This document shows, one piece after another, positions 12,926 to 25,299 of a stretch of DNA of 64,000 nucleotides. Every line of letters begins with the position of its first letter. Positions within the stretch are counted from its first letter, which is position 1. This stretch comes from Phaeotremella fagi (taxonomy: Eukaryota; Basidiomycota; Tremellomycetes; Tremellales; Phaeotremellaceae). The translations under genes and the position numbers were made by a program. The stretch is taken from positions 992,001 through 1,056,000 of the forward strand of contig BCHU01000009.1 of NCBI GenBank assembly GCA_001599715.1. Direction: 5' to 3'. Below the pieces are notes generated by a model, which was given only the letters and a program-made list of their open reading frames with translations, searched no databases and was not told the origin of the DNA.

Positions 12926-13381
12926 ATGATGTCAATCCGTTCAGTAGCTTCCCCCTCCCGTCTCACAGCTCTAAGATCAGCAACTGTAAGTCCACCTCCT
13001 AAACTCCGTTCTCACCCGCATTTCAATCAACTAACACCCTCATAGCCAATCCTCAGTCGTGCTTACTCACCAGACGTAAGACCAGAAGGAACTACAGGTT
13101 CTTCAAAAGGTTTCTCGTAGGTCATTTAGAAACCTTTCCTCAAAGTGTGGACTAAAAGAGTACAACCGATAGTGACCGGGAGAAAGCTGAGGAAGGTCAA
13201 TATGTCAAGAAACGCGAGGCTGAGAAATTGAAGGCTGCTAAAGAGAAACTTGACGCTGCTTCTGCTGATTACGTGAGTGATTTTGATTTCCACCTGCTAT
13301 GATTCAGGCATGGGCAATTTTGAATGATCTCTGACCCCTTTTTAGGAGAAATTGAAGAAAGCTGCTGAAGAGAAAAAGTAG
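12926..13381 (+). CDS. INH1: Mitochondrial ATP synthase inhibitor IF1
   Basis: Small inhibitor of the F1-ATPase that blocks ATP hydrolysis when the proton gradient collapses. Four exons: 12926-12985, 13046-13116, 13161 to about 13273, and the last one ending at TAG 13379-13381. The third acceptor must be AG at 13159-13160 to keep frame. The product is about 92 residues: an Arg/Ser import leader, then a Gly/Ser linker, then the inhibitory core SDREKAEEGQYVKKREAEKL, which is the IF1 signature (REKAEE-x-Y, basic Lys-rich helix), and a Lys/Glu/Ala coiled-coil tail. Too small and too split to be found by simple frame scanning. Size and layout are normal for the family. Confidence 0.85.
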
Positions 13382-13984
13382 GGTGATGGTTTCTTGGGTT
13401 AAGCATGGAAATGAAGGGATCATTGGTATTCAAATGAATAGTATTTAAAATCACAAATCATACGTAGTTGATGCAAACATTGTTGATACTTGTGGATGGT
13501 TCGTTGAATTTGATTCAATGCGGTGTGGTGCGGTGCGGTTTCGGTGCTGTACCCTTACTCCGCTCAGAGATTGTATGATATATCTGCATGCAGTCGCTGA
13601 TGAATAAAACCTTCACTGGTATGATGTAGGTGGACTAGTAGATCCATGCTTAGATGTATGAACCATTGTGATGTATGAAATGATCATCTAAGAATTGAAA
13701 GTCGATGGCACTTGGACGGGAAGGTTCACTCCTGATGACGCACTAAAGTCCAAGTCGAAGGTCAAGAAATATCACCCTTTTCCCGTCGTTAATTCTCAAC
13801 GTTTTACTTCAGTTTCTTGAATCCTCTCTATTCATTCTTTTTATATCAACAGCATTCATATATACCCTATAAGATCCTTGAGCTATTTCTGTATCGTATC
13901 GACTGTATCCTTGAAAAGCATAAAACTCAACACAATTTGATCACTCCACTCTTCGTTGAATGATCCGCTCAATCATTTAGAACC
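13382..13984. other. Intergenic between IF1 and the RING gene
   Basis: About 600 bases. Includes a short GGTGTGGTGCGGTGCGG run at 13522-13538. The part just before 13985 should be the promoter of the RING gene. No gene seen. Confidence 0.5.
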
Positions 13985-16900
13985 ATGGACGTAGGAAGAA
14001 GTAGTCGGAATGGTCAGGCTAATGCTTCGAGGATGGTAAGTGCATTTTCGTATACGATATTACTGTCACTGAGTTATCTAAAATCTTAGGCTGCGGCTAC
14101 ACCTGTTGCATGTAAGTTAAACTCATCATCGCATGTATGCAATCTAACTCCCACTCCAGCACCCAAGAAAACTCGTAAAAAAGTTAAACCGAGTACACCA
14201 GCTCGACCAACTATCTCTGGATCTGTTCCAGATCCAAAAGCTATACCTCAACCATACTTGGCCTTAGCACCTTTACCACTCACTTCGTATAATGCACCAT
14301 CGACGAATGCGATCTATCAACTTCCAACGGCGGCATCGACACAATTGATTTTACCTTCGTCATACATCCGAGAACCCAAAGGAAATTCCAAACCTTCGAC
14401 ACCGAAACAGAACCTTCCCACCAACTTGAATCATCCATATGGAAACGTCGTTGGATCAGCATCGACATCGGCATTGAATAACGTTACCATACCTAATCCA
14501 ACAATGACATTCCCAACTTCATCAAGTGGGATCGGGACACGTGGGGGATATGCTGCAGGGTTGTTATCACCACCAACGATCATGCCAGGTGGATCAGCTT
14601 TACCACCCAGAATCCAAGGTAGCGATAACGTCGGGGTCGTTCAGACGAATCGAAAAAGATCAGCGGAGAGAGTTGGAGTGGGTGGTCAACAATCTATCAA
14701 CAACACTGCGGCGACGAGACGGGAGGAAAGATTACGGAATGCGTTAACTGGTAATAACAGTACGACTTCTCTTGGTCAGTTGGGTCAGATTATGGAAAGT
14801 GGGGGTTTACCTGATGAACCTGCTCCGGTGGAGAGACGGAGACGAAGGAGGATCGTTCGAGGGGAGACTGGTGGTTTGGCGAGACGTTTGACTGTTTCTT
14901 CGAGAGAGGAGGGGAGGGCTGTGGGATTGGCTAGAGGTGCTTCGATGAGACGGGTTAATGTCTGGGATGGTATGTTTGGATTCAGTGAGGTTAACATGAA
15001 CTGACTGTCATACGCTGTACAGACGTTCCAGAATCCGATGACGCTCCTCCTGCGTTCCCTTTCCCAACAACTTCAACAAATAGATTACCACCTACTTTCG
15101 ACGCTGTGTCAACGACGTCAACTACTACCATCACCCCTTTGACAGTCAATACAGATATCCCAGCACCTACCCAACCTAGATCTCCACCTCCATCATTCGA
15201 ACATGCCATTTCCACCCAGCCGGCAGCAAACACCACACAAGCGAATACAGAAGAAACGATCACTCTGAACTCACCGACCCCTTCTTCGCATTACGCCTCT
15301 GCACCTTCCTCGCCTACGATGACGGTTTTGACTGTAGACGAGGAGATATCGGATGACGAAAGGAATGATAGGAGGTTATGGAACGCTGATTTGTTAGCTG
15401 GGTATACGCTTGAGGAGAGGGTTCGGAGGGAGATTGCAAGAGCTAAAAGTAGGGGGGAAGGGGTTTCTTTGGGTCAGATCGAAGAAGTGGTGGAGGCCGA
15501 GTCGGTGTCGAAGGCGTCGGAGGATGAAGTGACACGAGAAGAAGAAGGGCCGATTGAGGATTCGCAATCTACACCGATAGCTGAAACTACTGAGATTGGT
15601 CCTGTTGAGACGGATATTGAGTTATCGTCTGTTACGCTGACATCTGCGGATCCGGATTCTGTGAAGGAAGTCGATTCTGGAGAGGTTCAGACGGAAGGGA
15701 AAGATGAAACTCAGTTTTTGGTGGTAGATGAGTCCAAGGAGGTTGACAGCAGCCAGGATTTGCAGAAGGATATTCGAGAGGAGGTCCAGGAGGTCCAGGG
15801 AGTTCAGGAAGGTCAGACATTGGAAGTCGTCCAACCCCAGGAAGAATCTTTACCGACTATTTCGCCTGCAGACGATACTCAATCTGGCATCGAAATACCT
15901 GAAGTACCAACTAAACCCTCGATCGATTTATCGGATACAACAGAGGATTCGTCAGAGAGACAAGAGGCCACCACGCCATTAGCTGAAACTCATTTATTAT
16001 CACCACCTGATCCCGTGAAACCACTCTTCACTTCATCGGGATACACCTTCCCAACATCAGCTCCTACTTCGCCATTGCAGTCGTTGAAGGAACTCACTCC
16101 CGATCCTCCAGCTCCTGTCTCACCCAACGAAGAACCAGAAATCAAAGACACGATTAGTCAACTAGAGCGTGAATTGTCAATGATCCGACCGAGGATCCCA
16201 ACCTCGAGATCAAGTTCAGGTGTCAAAGTACTTCGATTGACACAATCTCGTCAATCTTTCGATAACAGTTCGATAAAACCTCTGAGACCACGATTAAGTT
16301 CAGAGCCGAATATTTCCGTTCCCACCATATCAACTTTACCACCTTCACGCGAAGCTGCGTTGAAAAGACGAGAACTGATCTCAACGACGAAGATCGAGCC
16401 GGAAACTAGACCTATACTTAGGAGTCATCAAACGATGCCCACTGGTCCACTTATCGATCTCAGTGAAAATGAAACTACGGTTCCGACACATGATCGAACT
16501 GAATTACCTGCACTTGCAGCTTCGACCTCGGAATTATTACGATTACTCGAGTTGAGCGATTTCGATCCGTTATTCGTTTATCCGTCTGGTGAGGGTGAAG
16601 CTGAATCTTCAAAACAAGCTGAAGCTAGGGCTAAAGCTTTAGCGGAGGAGACGCTGATGTACAACAAACCTCTGATTGGGTATGAAGGGGCGCAGGAATT
16701 GGTGAAATCCCCGAGTAGCGATAAGAAGATTCCACCTGTTCCACCACCGTCTAGATCTTTACGTGGGAACGACGTTACGGCTACGACATCAAATCTTAAA
16801 CGATCGGTTACTGCTTCAGCGAATTCACCCATTACACCTGGACCTCAGTCGACATCGACGATAGAGGGGTTCTTGAGTAGAGATAAACCACCTACGCAAC

Positions 16901-17692
16901 CTACCCGTCGACCTCCACCTCCACCACCTCCAAAAGCTTCTTCTCCTCATTTACGTCCACCTTCTATGCGTACTCAATCTTCTTTCTCAGTCTCTTCAAC
17001 TTCATCATCGATTTCAACGAAGACTACACGAGTCGAACCAACACCACCACCTCCACCACCTTGGCGACCAACTCTAAGGAGAGGATTATCTAAACCCAGA
17101 GGTCCAAGACCGCCTCCTGTACCACCTCGACCTTGGGCTAAAGTCGTAGCTGACAGTATCAAGTCGGAGGTCGATCGACCACCTTCAAGTTTAGATCCAG
17201 ACGATGAAGTGATCAGATCAGAGAATGAAGTTGTGGTTGATACCCCCAGAAGTCCAGTTGAATATACAGATCTAGACGTTCTGGTATCCCGACTAGAAGG
17301 ATCGGGAAGGGAATACGAGGTAAGTCCAAACCCATCCTCAGACCCACTAACAATCACAGGGATTCAGTCAAATAGCAGCTTTCCTCGGTCCATCAAAAAT
17401 CCCAGCCGCATCTTCAGAAGCTCTTTCAACCCTCCTCCCAGGTCCTATTACGGTCGATTCAAAAAGAACCACAGCGAACGGAAAGACTAAACTTAAACTC
17501 TCTTTGTTGGGTGTTAGGGTTAGTAAATGTCCGATTTGTTTGTCTACTTATAGAGCTGGGGAGGTTGGAGTTGTTTTACCGAGATGCGGTCATTCTTCAC
17601 ATGAACGTTGTGCTTTGCAGTGGTTCAGGGAGAGTGGGGGTTGTTTCGTTTGTAGGGAACCTTTGGAACGGGAGGGGGAGGGTTTTGTTTAG
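13985..17692 (+). CDS. Long proline/serine-rich protein with C-terminal RING-H2 finger
   Basis: Probable E3 ubiquitin ligase. The ATG at 13985 starts a tiny exon (MDVGRSSRNGQANASRM), followed by very short exons near 14092-14111 and then long exons to the end. The first 1,100 residues are mostly disordered: a basic block (ERRRRRRIVRGE), Ser/Thr/Glu-rich stretches and polyproline (PPPPPPPK, EPTPPPPPPW), possible SH3 or profilin ligands. The intron at 17320-17360 has to be removed: in-frame reading through it gives a false end at 17490, while splicing continues through LGPSKIPAASSE to the finger CPICLSTYR..LPRCGHSSHERC..WFRESGGCFVC (C3HHC3 spacing, 17530-17660). Stop TAG 17690-17692. The substrate is unknown. 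Confidence 0.8.
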
Positions 17693-18150
17693 GGGTGGTT
17701 TTGGTGATTTACTTTCTTTGTTGTTCAATGTTTTGTAGCTGGTTGTTTATGTAGCTGGACATTAATTTGGATCTTTAAGTCGTTGTTGATGCCACCTACC
17801 ACAATGGGGTGAAGCCGGTATTGAACCGTATTTAACCGAGTGCTTATACCAATATGACACTAATATTTTCAACTCCACAACACAATACTAGTCATTATTG
17901 GTATTTCTATCTGGTGTTCATTGCATTCATAGCATTTGTTTAGATATTAGATTCGTAGTTTAGCTTAGCTGTTGTCAAAGTGATTAGTGCCTCGCGACGA
18001 TCAAAAGGAGTCAGTTGAAACGCGAAATTTAAAAGCAAATCTTTAATTGGGACAACCAACTCGAACTTCAACTCCATTCTTCTTTGTCTTGTTACTCCTC
18101 AACCAATATAAACCACATCCACATCCTACATCAAACACAATCATCTCAAA
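17693..18150. other. Intergenic between the RING gene and SYM1
   Basis: About 460 bases; a CT/A-rich stretch just before 18151 looks like an ordinary basidiomycete promoter. No gene seen. Confidence 0.5.
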
Positions 18151-19176
18151 ATGGCAGGATTACTCAATGCTTACACTTCATTCCTAAAACGACGACCTAT
18201 GTTGGGTAACATTGTTTCTTCTGGTGTAAGTGCTTAACCCCTGATCCCTTTATCACGTTGACCCGAGTGAAAATAGGTTCTCTTCGCTACTGGTGACGGT
18301 AAGCTTTTTCTTCAGCTGAACAATCGTCAACTAGATTCAATTGTTGAATCCTTATAGCCGTTGCTCAACAATTAATCGAGAAGAAGGGTACCAACCATGA
18401 TCTCGTTCGAACTGGGTACGTCCGAATCTTCATTCATTAAATGATCATAACTGATGATACGAATCAAAAGACGAATCGTTACATGGGGTGCATTAATTTT
18501 CGCACCAGCTGTTACGGTTTGGTTTAGAGTTCTCGAACGTTTACCCATCAAATCTAAATGGCCTGCTACTATCGTTAGAGTTGGATTGGATCAGTTCGCA
18601 TTTGCACCTTGTATCCTTACTGGTATGTTGTCTGTCACAGACACAAGTCACTGTTAGATTTGTTTGATATTGACACGTTTTTAGGTTTCTTCACTGTCAT
18701 GACTTTACTTGAGGGGAAGGATATGAATGCTGTTAAAGAGAAATGGAACGCTGTGGGTTGAAATTTGGGGATTTTTTGGGGGTGTGGGTTGACTGATAAT
18801 GTTTTTTCAGGCTTTCGTTCCTACTTTGAAAGCTAATTGGGGATTGTAAGTTTATCATCTAGTTTGAGTGGTGTTTGACGAATTATATCTACAGATTCAT
18901 TCCTGTTCAATTGTTAAACATGGTCAGTTGGTTGATTTATCAAATCGTAGACAGATAACTGATCTCATGTCCTAATCTCACTTTTAACGTGAACAGGGTG
19001 TGAGTCCATCTCTTTACTTATCTTACTCCCACTGACATCCATGAAACCAGTTCGTCCCCCTCTCATACAGATTACTCGTCATTAACGGAGTCAACATCCC
19101 ATGGAACGCTTATCTCTCACTCCAAAATGCCAAAGGGAAAAAAGCTGAAAGTATCGAGGATGGTAAAGCTGAGTAG
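18151..19176 (+). CDS. SYM1: Mpv17/PMP22 family membrane protein (Sym1-like)
   Basis: Four-helix inner-mitochondrial (or peroxisomal) membrane protein of the Mpv17/PMP22 family; yeast Sym1 is needed for ethanol metabolism under heat stress. The joined exons give [56 protein letters not shown] (the family D-Q-x(3)-P signature), [20 protein letters not shown] and [20 protein letters not shown], to a Lys/Glu tail and TAG 19174-19176. Nine exons for about 195 residues is unusually dense. One of them appears to be only three bases (18997-18999), because both flanking stretches have their own donor, branch site and acceptor, and the resulting N-x-G-x-V-P spacing matches the family. Confidence 0.85.
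18997..18999 (+). other. Putative 3-nt micro-exon (one Gly codon) of the Sym1-like gene
   Basis: The upstream intron 18923-18996 starts GTCAGT, has CTAATC and ends ACAG. The downstream intron 19000-19050 starts GTGAGT, has CTGAC and ends CCAG. Between them is GGT in frame. Skipping it also keeps frame but leaves the protein one residue short against the N-F-x-L-V-P spacing of Mpv17 proteins (here N-M-G-F-V-P). Confidence 0.6.
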
Positions 19177-19766
19177 AGGAGGGATCTGAGAATGAGTGAT
19201 GATAATGCAGATAGAGTATGTAGAGGAATCTCAAAAGAATGCCCAGATCAATGCAATGCACCAAAGCATATGTCTGCCACATTTACTTAACGGAATTTGA
19301 GTGAGTAAGAGGGGGACAGCGCGTTCCTCCATTCCTATTAACGCGAATTCAATTTCATCCATCCCATTCACTTCTCTTATTCTCTTCTTATTCTTACCAA
19401 TCATCATCAATCCAGCTACACTCTTCCTACATCCAAGGTGTGGTACTGGATCACAAACTAAATCTATTACAGCTATCTCGGCGTAGTAGGTTTCAACCAT
19501 CAAGCCAAGCCAAGCCCCATCATTCCTTTACACCGTCCTTCAGCAAAAAAAAAGTTTCCTAGGTCAGAGCTACCTTGAGGTTGCTCGCCTGCAGTCAAAA
19601 TTTCTTCCCCTTGTGAGTTAAATCTTATCGACTTGTTTCCAATTCCTATCAACCACCTGACCCCATTCTAGCAGCCTCTTTCCACCCAAACACGGGTTTC
19701 AACGAATCCCGTCGTCGGGCGCCTTATCGTCAAACCTCACCTAATCCCAACACCCCGTCAATCCCA
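19177..19766. other. Intergenic between SYM1 and the GT69 gene
   Basis: About 590 bases. A small tandem CAAGC repeat lies at 19501-19517. Open frames on either strand are short and unsupported. Promoter of the GT69 gene on its right side. Confidence 0.5.
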
Positions 19767-21815
19767 ATGTCACATCCCTCCTCAGCACCACTCATCACCC
19801 CAAGTACTCAAAGGTTAGCGATCAGAGTCGCCCTAGGTGTCCTAGCTTTCTTAACGTTTCGAGCCATCTTCTTCGGCAGTGATCCCTCACCAGCTGAAAT
19901 TCAATCTCACGGTGTCATCGAACGCGTTCTCCTAACAGATAAATATCTTGACGTTCATAAATATCCTTTCTTACAATCCAGACAGGGTCGTGATGATCGA
20001 AGTGATCTGTTCGATGTCGAGGTTACAGATGGGATTTTAGATTTTTGGACAAGATTTCAAAAACCTTTCATCACTAATAAGGAAACTGCTCATCTGGATA
20101 CTCAGGTGATGAGAACTGTCATCGACGATTTGTTACAATTCAACGGATGGGTTGCGGCAGCTTGTCCTACTTTGGTTAGACCTTTTGGTCAGAATTCTAG
20201 GGATGATCATTATGAAGATTTAGCTTCCAAGGATCATTTATACTATATCGCTATCGTCGTTCATTCAGCTGATCATTTCTTGGTCGATCAATTAGCTATC
20301 ATCGTTCAATTGGCTAGAAGATTAGGTACAAGGAGTTTATTCGTTTCAATGTTGGATACCGCTTCGACCGATTCGACTCCAACACTCAGTGATCTTTGTG
20401 AAGCTGTTTTAACGGTTTTAGGTATAGCGTTCAGAATCAGACGTGTACCACCGATGACTTCAGATCCTCAAGCTACTTATTATCCACTTGAAGAAGCTGA
20501 AGCTAGAAATTTGGCTTTGGAACCTTTACATGAATTATGGCAGAAGAGGAGTATCAAATTCCATCGAGTCGTTTGGTTGAAAGGTTTCACTTGTCCTAAC
20601 GATGTTTTGGAGAGTTTGAGAGTCAGTGATGTCAACAACGCCGCTATGGTTTGTGGAATGGATTGGGCTGAACATAACGGGTTCTTCATCTTCTCCGATA
20701 GGTACGTGGTATATGACGACTTGTACTGATTAATGTCCAGATGGAGAACGAGAGATATCGAAGGAAATCTTTTTAGACAAGCTAAATCGAATTCCAAACC
20801 TGAAGCTGGTCCACCAAGAGATCCAGCTGGCACAGAACGTTATATCGGACATTTACCGTTCCAAGTCTTCTGTTGTGAATCTGGAACTCACGTTGTGGAT
20901 CCCGAACAATCGTACTACAGAGATATCGCTTACAGGGCATCACCTTTATCTCACAATTTATCCAACACCGATGATACACCCAACTGGGATCCAGAAACTC
21001 AGTGTATGGACTCGACACAGATGTGGTTCTGTCGTGATCTCTGGACGGACGCTGCTAGAGGTGGATTGAAAGAAGGTAAATCAAGTGGACACAGAAAACT
21101 AGCGCAAGTCGGTAGAAAACGTGATTTATCTCATGACATGAGTGAATTCGTTGAAAGAGTAGAGAAGGATCGTGAGGTGAAGAAATCGGAAACTGAATCT
21201 CCCTCATCTGAAAAACGAGAATTCACCGAGGAAGAGAGTAAAATGCAAAAAAGACAGAATCCAGTTAAAGACAGTCCGGACGATTCAGCGACTGATCTAG
21301 ACGCTATCCCAGAAGACGCTTCGAATCCAGCACCTGCACCATTGAAACCTCAAGATTTACCAGCTTCAGCGTTCCTAATCCCAAATTCAGCTTTCACGCC
21401 AGCTAGAATTTTAGTTAATCCACGATGCGTCACTACTTATGGTGGAGTTTCGCATACTCAGTTGGCACTTGATTTGTTTGGTTCTGGACGGGACGATGAG
21501 GATAATCAAAGAGGCGGGAAATACGTTTTGGATGATTGGGCAGGGCCACCTGATAGTTTCGTTTGTCAGGAGATGAGAACGACGGGTGGAAGGACTGCTC
21601 CGAAATCACAACGAAGAGTTGGGTTCTTGTTGCAGAACGAGGTGAGTTGTGGTGTATTTCGGGGGTGGGATTGGGTTATTGACTGACTTTCGATTTAGGT
21701 TGGGATTTAGGAGGTTGACAATGCGAAAATTGGGAGTGTGGTTGGTTGTTCATTTGGAAGGGACGGTGGGGTTTGGTTACGCTTTTCATCTCCTTTCGTT
21801 ATCTTTTATCGATAA
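19767..21815 (+). CDS. GT69-family mannosyltransferase-like protein (CMT1/CAP59 type)
   Basis: Type II Golgi membrane protein of family GT69, which in Cryptococcus includes alpha-1,3-mannosyltransferase CMT1 and the capsule protein CAP59. A short cytosolic start precedes one membrane segment (about residues 16-36, VALGVLAFLTFRAIFF). The luminal domain carries LQFNGWVAAACPTLVRP, VVWLKGFTCPNDVLESL, NAAMVCGMDWAE, FIFSDRWRTRDIEGNLFRQA, GHLPFQVFCCESGTHVVDP and MDSTQMWFCRDLW, all family blocks. A Lys/Glu/Ser-rich insert of about 100 residues (21070-21340) separates this from NPRCVTTYGGVSHTQLALDL and VGFLLQNE. Intron 1 is near 20701-20742. For the last intron two acceptors are possible: 21698 (stop at 21710) or 21710 (stop at 21815); I prefer the second because it adds GSVVGCSFGRDGGVW. 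Confidence 0.85.
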
Positions 21816-22108
21816 CTTGGGAAGACAAGACATTATTAGATATATATACCCCCTCATCACATTGATTGTTTTTATGCAAAAATGGGCAAATTCACGTCAG
21901 ATTCATTTTCGCATGAAGTGGTTAGTTGTCCGAATCGTACCTCCGAAAATTGAATTTATACTCTGATTGCATAAATTTATAGAGTAGCGTATATAAAATG
22001 AAAAATACAATTGAGTACAAATATAATTAATCTACATGATCTTTGAATGAAATTACAAAAAGTCCAAGGTATCCAGATAAAAACCCAAAAAAACACAAGA
22101 TGTACGAC

Positions 22109-24500
22109 TCATCTCTCCTCATTCGAATTCAAGGTCGAATTCAAATTCGAATTCTCACCTTCAAGTCCTAACTGTAATTGATCGTATCTAGGTGGTAATT
22201 CGACAACGGCAGGACCGGCATCACGGTGTAAGACGTAACTAGGTTCTTCGTCTCGTTCACGTTCTCGTCTTCTTCGACCGTTGATTCCTGTTGGTGTTTG
22301 ATTTCTCGTTATCCCTCCGCCTGTACCTGTTCCGGTACCAGTACCGGTGGGGTTGGATTGAGAGGACGAAGAAGTAGCACCTAGGTACGCTAGAGTTTCT
22401 CTTTTCAAATCACTCATCTCCGTCCCTGTCCCCGTCCCGGTTCCACTGCCATCACCTAGATCATCGTGATATTCATGTAACATCAATTGACCTCTGTTAA
22501 AGTTATTCCCCGAGTTGTTCGATAACATGGTCGAACTATCCATCGGTGAAGATATCCTCGTTGGTGGAGTGTTATAACCTGAGATATGCGTTTGATTGTT
22601 ATAGTTGTAACCTAACAAAGCGTCTTGACTGGATTGTCTGCCCATACCCATAGATTCATTTCTACGTTGACTGTGACCACCACGAATCTGTCTTTGGGCG
22701 TATGAATCGATAGGTGAGGTAGGTGATGGACTCTGACTCTGATTCTGACTCTCACCCTCGGCGAGGGTCAACTGACGATTCGGATTCCCGTCATCTCGAT
22801 AACGAGATTCAACGAATGGGTTACCCTCCGAATCAGTAGGTGATTGGATAGGAGATTCACTTTGTTGTTGAATGTTCAATCCAAGTCGAGGCATTTCTCT
22901 CGATCCAATTAAATCAAGTTGAGTATCTTGGGAAACAGGTTCGTTCCTTTTCCTTCCGAACGATCCTTTAGCTGTACCACCACCACCTTGCAACGTTGAT
23001 GACGAATCCACACTGGCTCTACTCGCTCGTCTTCGACGTCGGATTCTCCAACATAGATAAAAGGCTCCGACTACTGCTAACGTTCCTAATACTGAGAACA
23101 CCGAGGTGAGGGCGGTTCTAAGTACCCCACTTGGTGGTGCTTGGTTTTGGGAACCATCATCTGGTACGGCTGTCGCTCCTGGATCAAGAGTTCTACAAGA
23201 AATGTGTATTTAGTTTTAATCATAATTATCAATACCCAAACGTCGAACTTACCCAGTACCAGTGGCGGTTACACTGGGTGCACCATTACCGACCTGTTCA
23301 CTTCCAACACAACCAGTACTTCCCTGACCAACAGTCATCATCCTACTACTCCCCCCAGAAGCCCATTGCATATCACTCCCCACTCCAGCAACCAACACGA
23401 ATCTAGTTCCTTTAGCTAAATCAATCGTCCAATTCAAATAAGTCACTCCCTGTGAAGTATGAGTTGTAGGTGTATCAGATAAACTCGATTGGGGTAGCGA
23501 ACTAGCGAATTTCGAATTATAACTATAAGTGATTGGGATGGAGAACGAATTGCCTAACGGAATGATACCGAACATTGTAGGTGGTTTCGTTGTGTTTCCT
23601 GTATCAGTACTTGATGAGGTATCTCTTTTATCCATTCGATTTGATAATTGATTATGAGCTGGTGAAATGATGTTTGGATCACGTTTAACGATGGTACTGG
23701 TGACGTTGGATTCTAAACTCGAAGGCCAGCTCATACTGAGGTTAGAACATTGGGGAGGGAACCCCGCAGAGTTATCGGTGATATTAAAAGAGAACGTGTA
23801 GAGATTTAAAATTTCTTGATCGGTTAGGAAACATGTTGCGTTGGGATTCGTGGTGTTCGCACCGACCGCTAAAATGAGAAAAATTGATTAACGATTGTTA
23901 CTTGAAATATTCAATGGTTGAGAAATGACTTACTGAAAATATCCGTCGTTCCTGCTTGGGTTATACCACTCGCCCCCCACATTGTTACTACGAAATCCAG
24001 ACCAGCTGGTTGATTTATTGGTAGATTGTAAGAATTCGTTCCGTCAGGTATAGATGGTACCCAAACCTAGTTAGTGTCAGAGAGGGTAATCCATCAAAAC
24101 GTAGCTGACATACATTGTAAGAATGTTGTTCGATCTCAGTCTAAATAATGAGTTTAGTGTCAATCGAATAGATGATAGAAAATCGAACATACAGGAGTAA
24201 GAAGTAGATGAAAAGGTCCAGTATCGCCAGACCATCTAATATCGTTAATCAGCACAAAACCAACATGAGGAAATATCACCCACCGAACAGTAGAATAACC
24301 ACATTGAGTAGGTCTGGATAAACAGTCAATTGAATGAATCAAGATGAAATGAAGAATCAAACTCACGCGGTCATGTTCAAGGTCAAATAACCAGCATTGA
24401 CGCTTTGGACATGAGACAATAAAAAATTGAAAACCCAAGATCCAATTCCAAGACCTATCCCCGTCCCTCTGATCCTCTGAGATCGACGATCGGAATACAT
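22109..24500 (-). CDS. Secreted single-pass membrane protein with long cytosolic tail
   Basis: I do not recognise a named gene; the build matches a common basidiomycete type of cell-surface protein. The ATG at 24498-24500 opens a basic leader and hydrophobic signal (WVFNFLLSHVQSVNAG). The extracellular part has NMTAPTQCGYSTV, RWSGDTGPFHLLLTP, WVPSIPDGTNSYNLPINQ, FVVTMWGASGITQAGTTDIF, CFLTDQEILNLYTFSFNITD and YLNWTIDLAKGTRFVLVAGV, with NxT/NxS sites and few cysteines. A Ser/Thr-rich stalk leads to one helix (FSVLGTLAVVGAFYLCW) and a basic stop-transfer RIRRRRR. The 310-residue cytosolic tail is Ser/Asn/Gly-rich with GTGTGTGT repeats, and ends at 22109. At least seven short introns split the first half. 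A role in surface sensing is inference from topology only. Confidence 0.75.
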
Positions 24501-25299
24501 CTTGAAAAAAGTTTATCCAGATCCAAGATGATGAAAAGAGTTCCTTTGGAAAGGGATGTAGGGGCGTGTCGAATCTCTTACTGCGAAGATCTTCTTTTTT
24601 CAATGGACCCCAAGATCGACGTAATACTCAAACAACAATGTAATGGTTGGTCTTGACCTGATGTAGAAGGTAGAGGAGATGGATCTGTGGGGACTATATA
24701 CAAGAGAAGGGATGGATGGATGATGATTGGTTTCTTCTACTTTTTTTTATTTGATTTGAAGATTTATTTGAATTCTGTCTCGAATTAATGAATACGTTGT
24801 TCTGACTTCCCTACTTAGGGACCGAGGAGGAGGCGGAGGCTATGCCAAGGTACTAGGTGTACTACTCGTACTATACAATAAGCGTTTGGACGTGATTCTT
24901 TATTCTCATTTCATTGCTTTTATAAATGCATGCATATGGTCTGCGTTAGCGATATATGATACCATTTCTCTCTTGACGACTGGCTGATGCTGATTCAAGA
25001 GATTCAAGAATGGAATTGAGTTTCCTTCCTTCGATTTCATGGCCGTAGATTAGTACCCATGTCAACATGTTACCAGCTATTTACGTAAACAACAATAAAA
25101 GAAGTAACGCGATACATCGTGAAAAACAAGTCAAGTCGTTAATAAAATTTTTATGAAAGTTGCTAGGTATGTAATAAAAAGAGGTTTTTTTTATATGAGA
25201 ATGAAAATGGTGTAATCCGTTTGATCGACAAACTTGATCCAATTAACTCCTCTGAATGTCCATATACTCGATCAAGTTCTATCCGTAAAACTCAATCAT
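24501..25299. other. Intergenic between the surface protein and the myosin light chain gene
   Basis: About 800 bases, A/T-rich. It should contain the surface-protein promoter and the light-chain 3' untranslated region. No gene, RNA or repeat stands out. Confidence 0.5.

Noticed and set aside
17321..17490. End of the long frame in the RING gene as the true C-terminus
   Set aside because: The frame reads into an intron (GTAAGT at the donor, ACAG at the acceptor). Splicing leads on to the RING-H2 finger.
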